Source: WTJY01 sp041568735 (GTDB lineage: Bacteria; Chloroflexota; Anaerolineae; Promineifilales; Promineifilaceae). Taken from it: a stretch of 6,424 nucleotides of DNA. Of the stretch, positions 6,382-6,424 are shown one piece after another (position 1 is the stretch's first letter; every line of letters begins with the position of its first letter). Both the position numbers and the translations under genes were made by a program. The stretch lies in NCBI GenBank assembly GCA_041568735.1, contig JBFFZG010000273.1, forward strand, positions 1 through 6,424, written 5' to 3'. Below the pieces are notes generated by a model. That model did not search any database. It was not told the origin of the DNA and saw only the letters and a program-made list of their open reading frames with translations.

Positions 6382-6424
6382 GAGGGGAACAACTTCGAGT
6401 ACTTTTGACCTGAGCCGGACTTCA

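Noticed and set aside
6169..6408. A 79-codon plus-strand frame at the right end
   Set aside because: It begins inside the lipoprotein gene in another frame, lacks a ribosome-binding site, crosses the TATAAT element and has no recognisable content.
1..6424. A new multi-gene defence, mobile or biosynthetic system
   Set aside because: The genes are core respiratory subunits, a metabolic ligase and a lone WD40 lipoprotein. There is no nuclease, transposase, toxin, array of repeats or modular cluster to support one.

Overview
This GC-rich window carries five protein-coding genes on two strands and reads as ordinary bacterial chromosome. No tRNA, rRNA, CRISPR array, insertion sequence or phage gene is visible. 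The likely source is a member of the Chloroflexota, possibly Anaerolineae-like. The basis is a large WD40-type lipoprotein with a Pro/Thr-rich spacer and a 'SPEN..RL..' lead-in to its first blade, a style I associate with that phylum, together with a two-anchor-subunit succinate dehydrogenase. The assignment is inference from protein style, not from a marker gene.

Layout. Positions 1-1540 (minus strand) hold the start of a succinate dehydrogenase operon in the order sdhC (1540-1076), sdhD (1070-684), sdhA (624 to the window edge, partial). sdhB is not in view and may lie beyond position 1. Positions 1541-1872 are a 332-base divergent intergenic region. It has a promoter-like element for sdh, a weaker one for the rightward gene, and an inverted repeat resembling a CRP-family operator over the predicted sdh transcription start. 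Positions 1873-3858 (plus) encode a full-length acetoacetyl-CoA synthetase (AacS). Positions 3859-3989 hold a good sigma-70-type promoter. Positions 3990-6215 (plus) encode a 741-residue lipoprotein with about 14 WD40-like units, enough for two seven-bladed propellers. Positions 6216-6424 are non-coding as far as I can tell, with a perfect TATAAT near the right edge that may serve a gene outside the window.

How the genes may work together. AacS makes acetoacetyl-CoA, which thiolase can split to acetyl-CoA for the TCA cycle. Succinate dehydrogenase is the membrane-bound TCA enzyme that feeds electrons to the quinone pool. The two are divergently transcribed from one regulatory region, so shared control is possible but unproven. 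The WD40 lipoprotein has its own promoter and no visible functional link to the others.

I found no convincing new multi-gene system. The points most worth checking are the CRP-like palindrome at the sdh promoter, the 14-unit architecture of the lipoprotein, and the matching histidine patterns in SdhC and SdhD that suggest a two-haem anchor.
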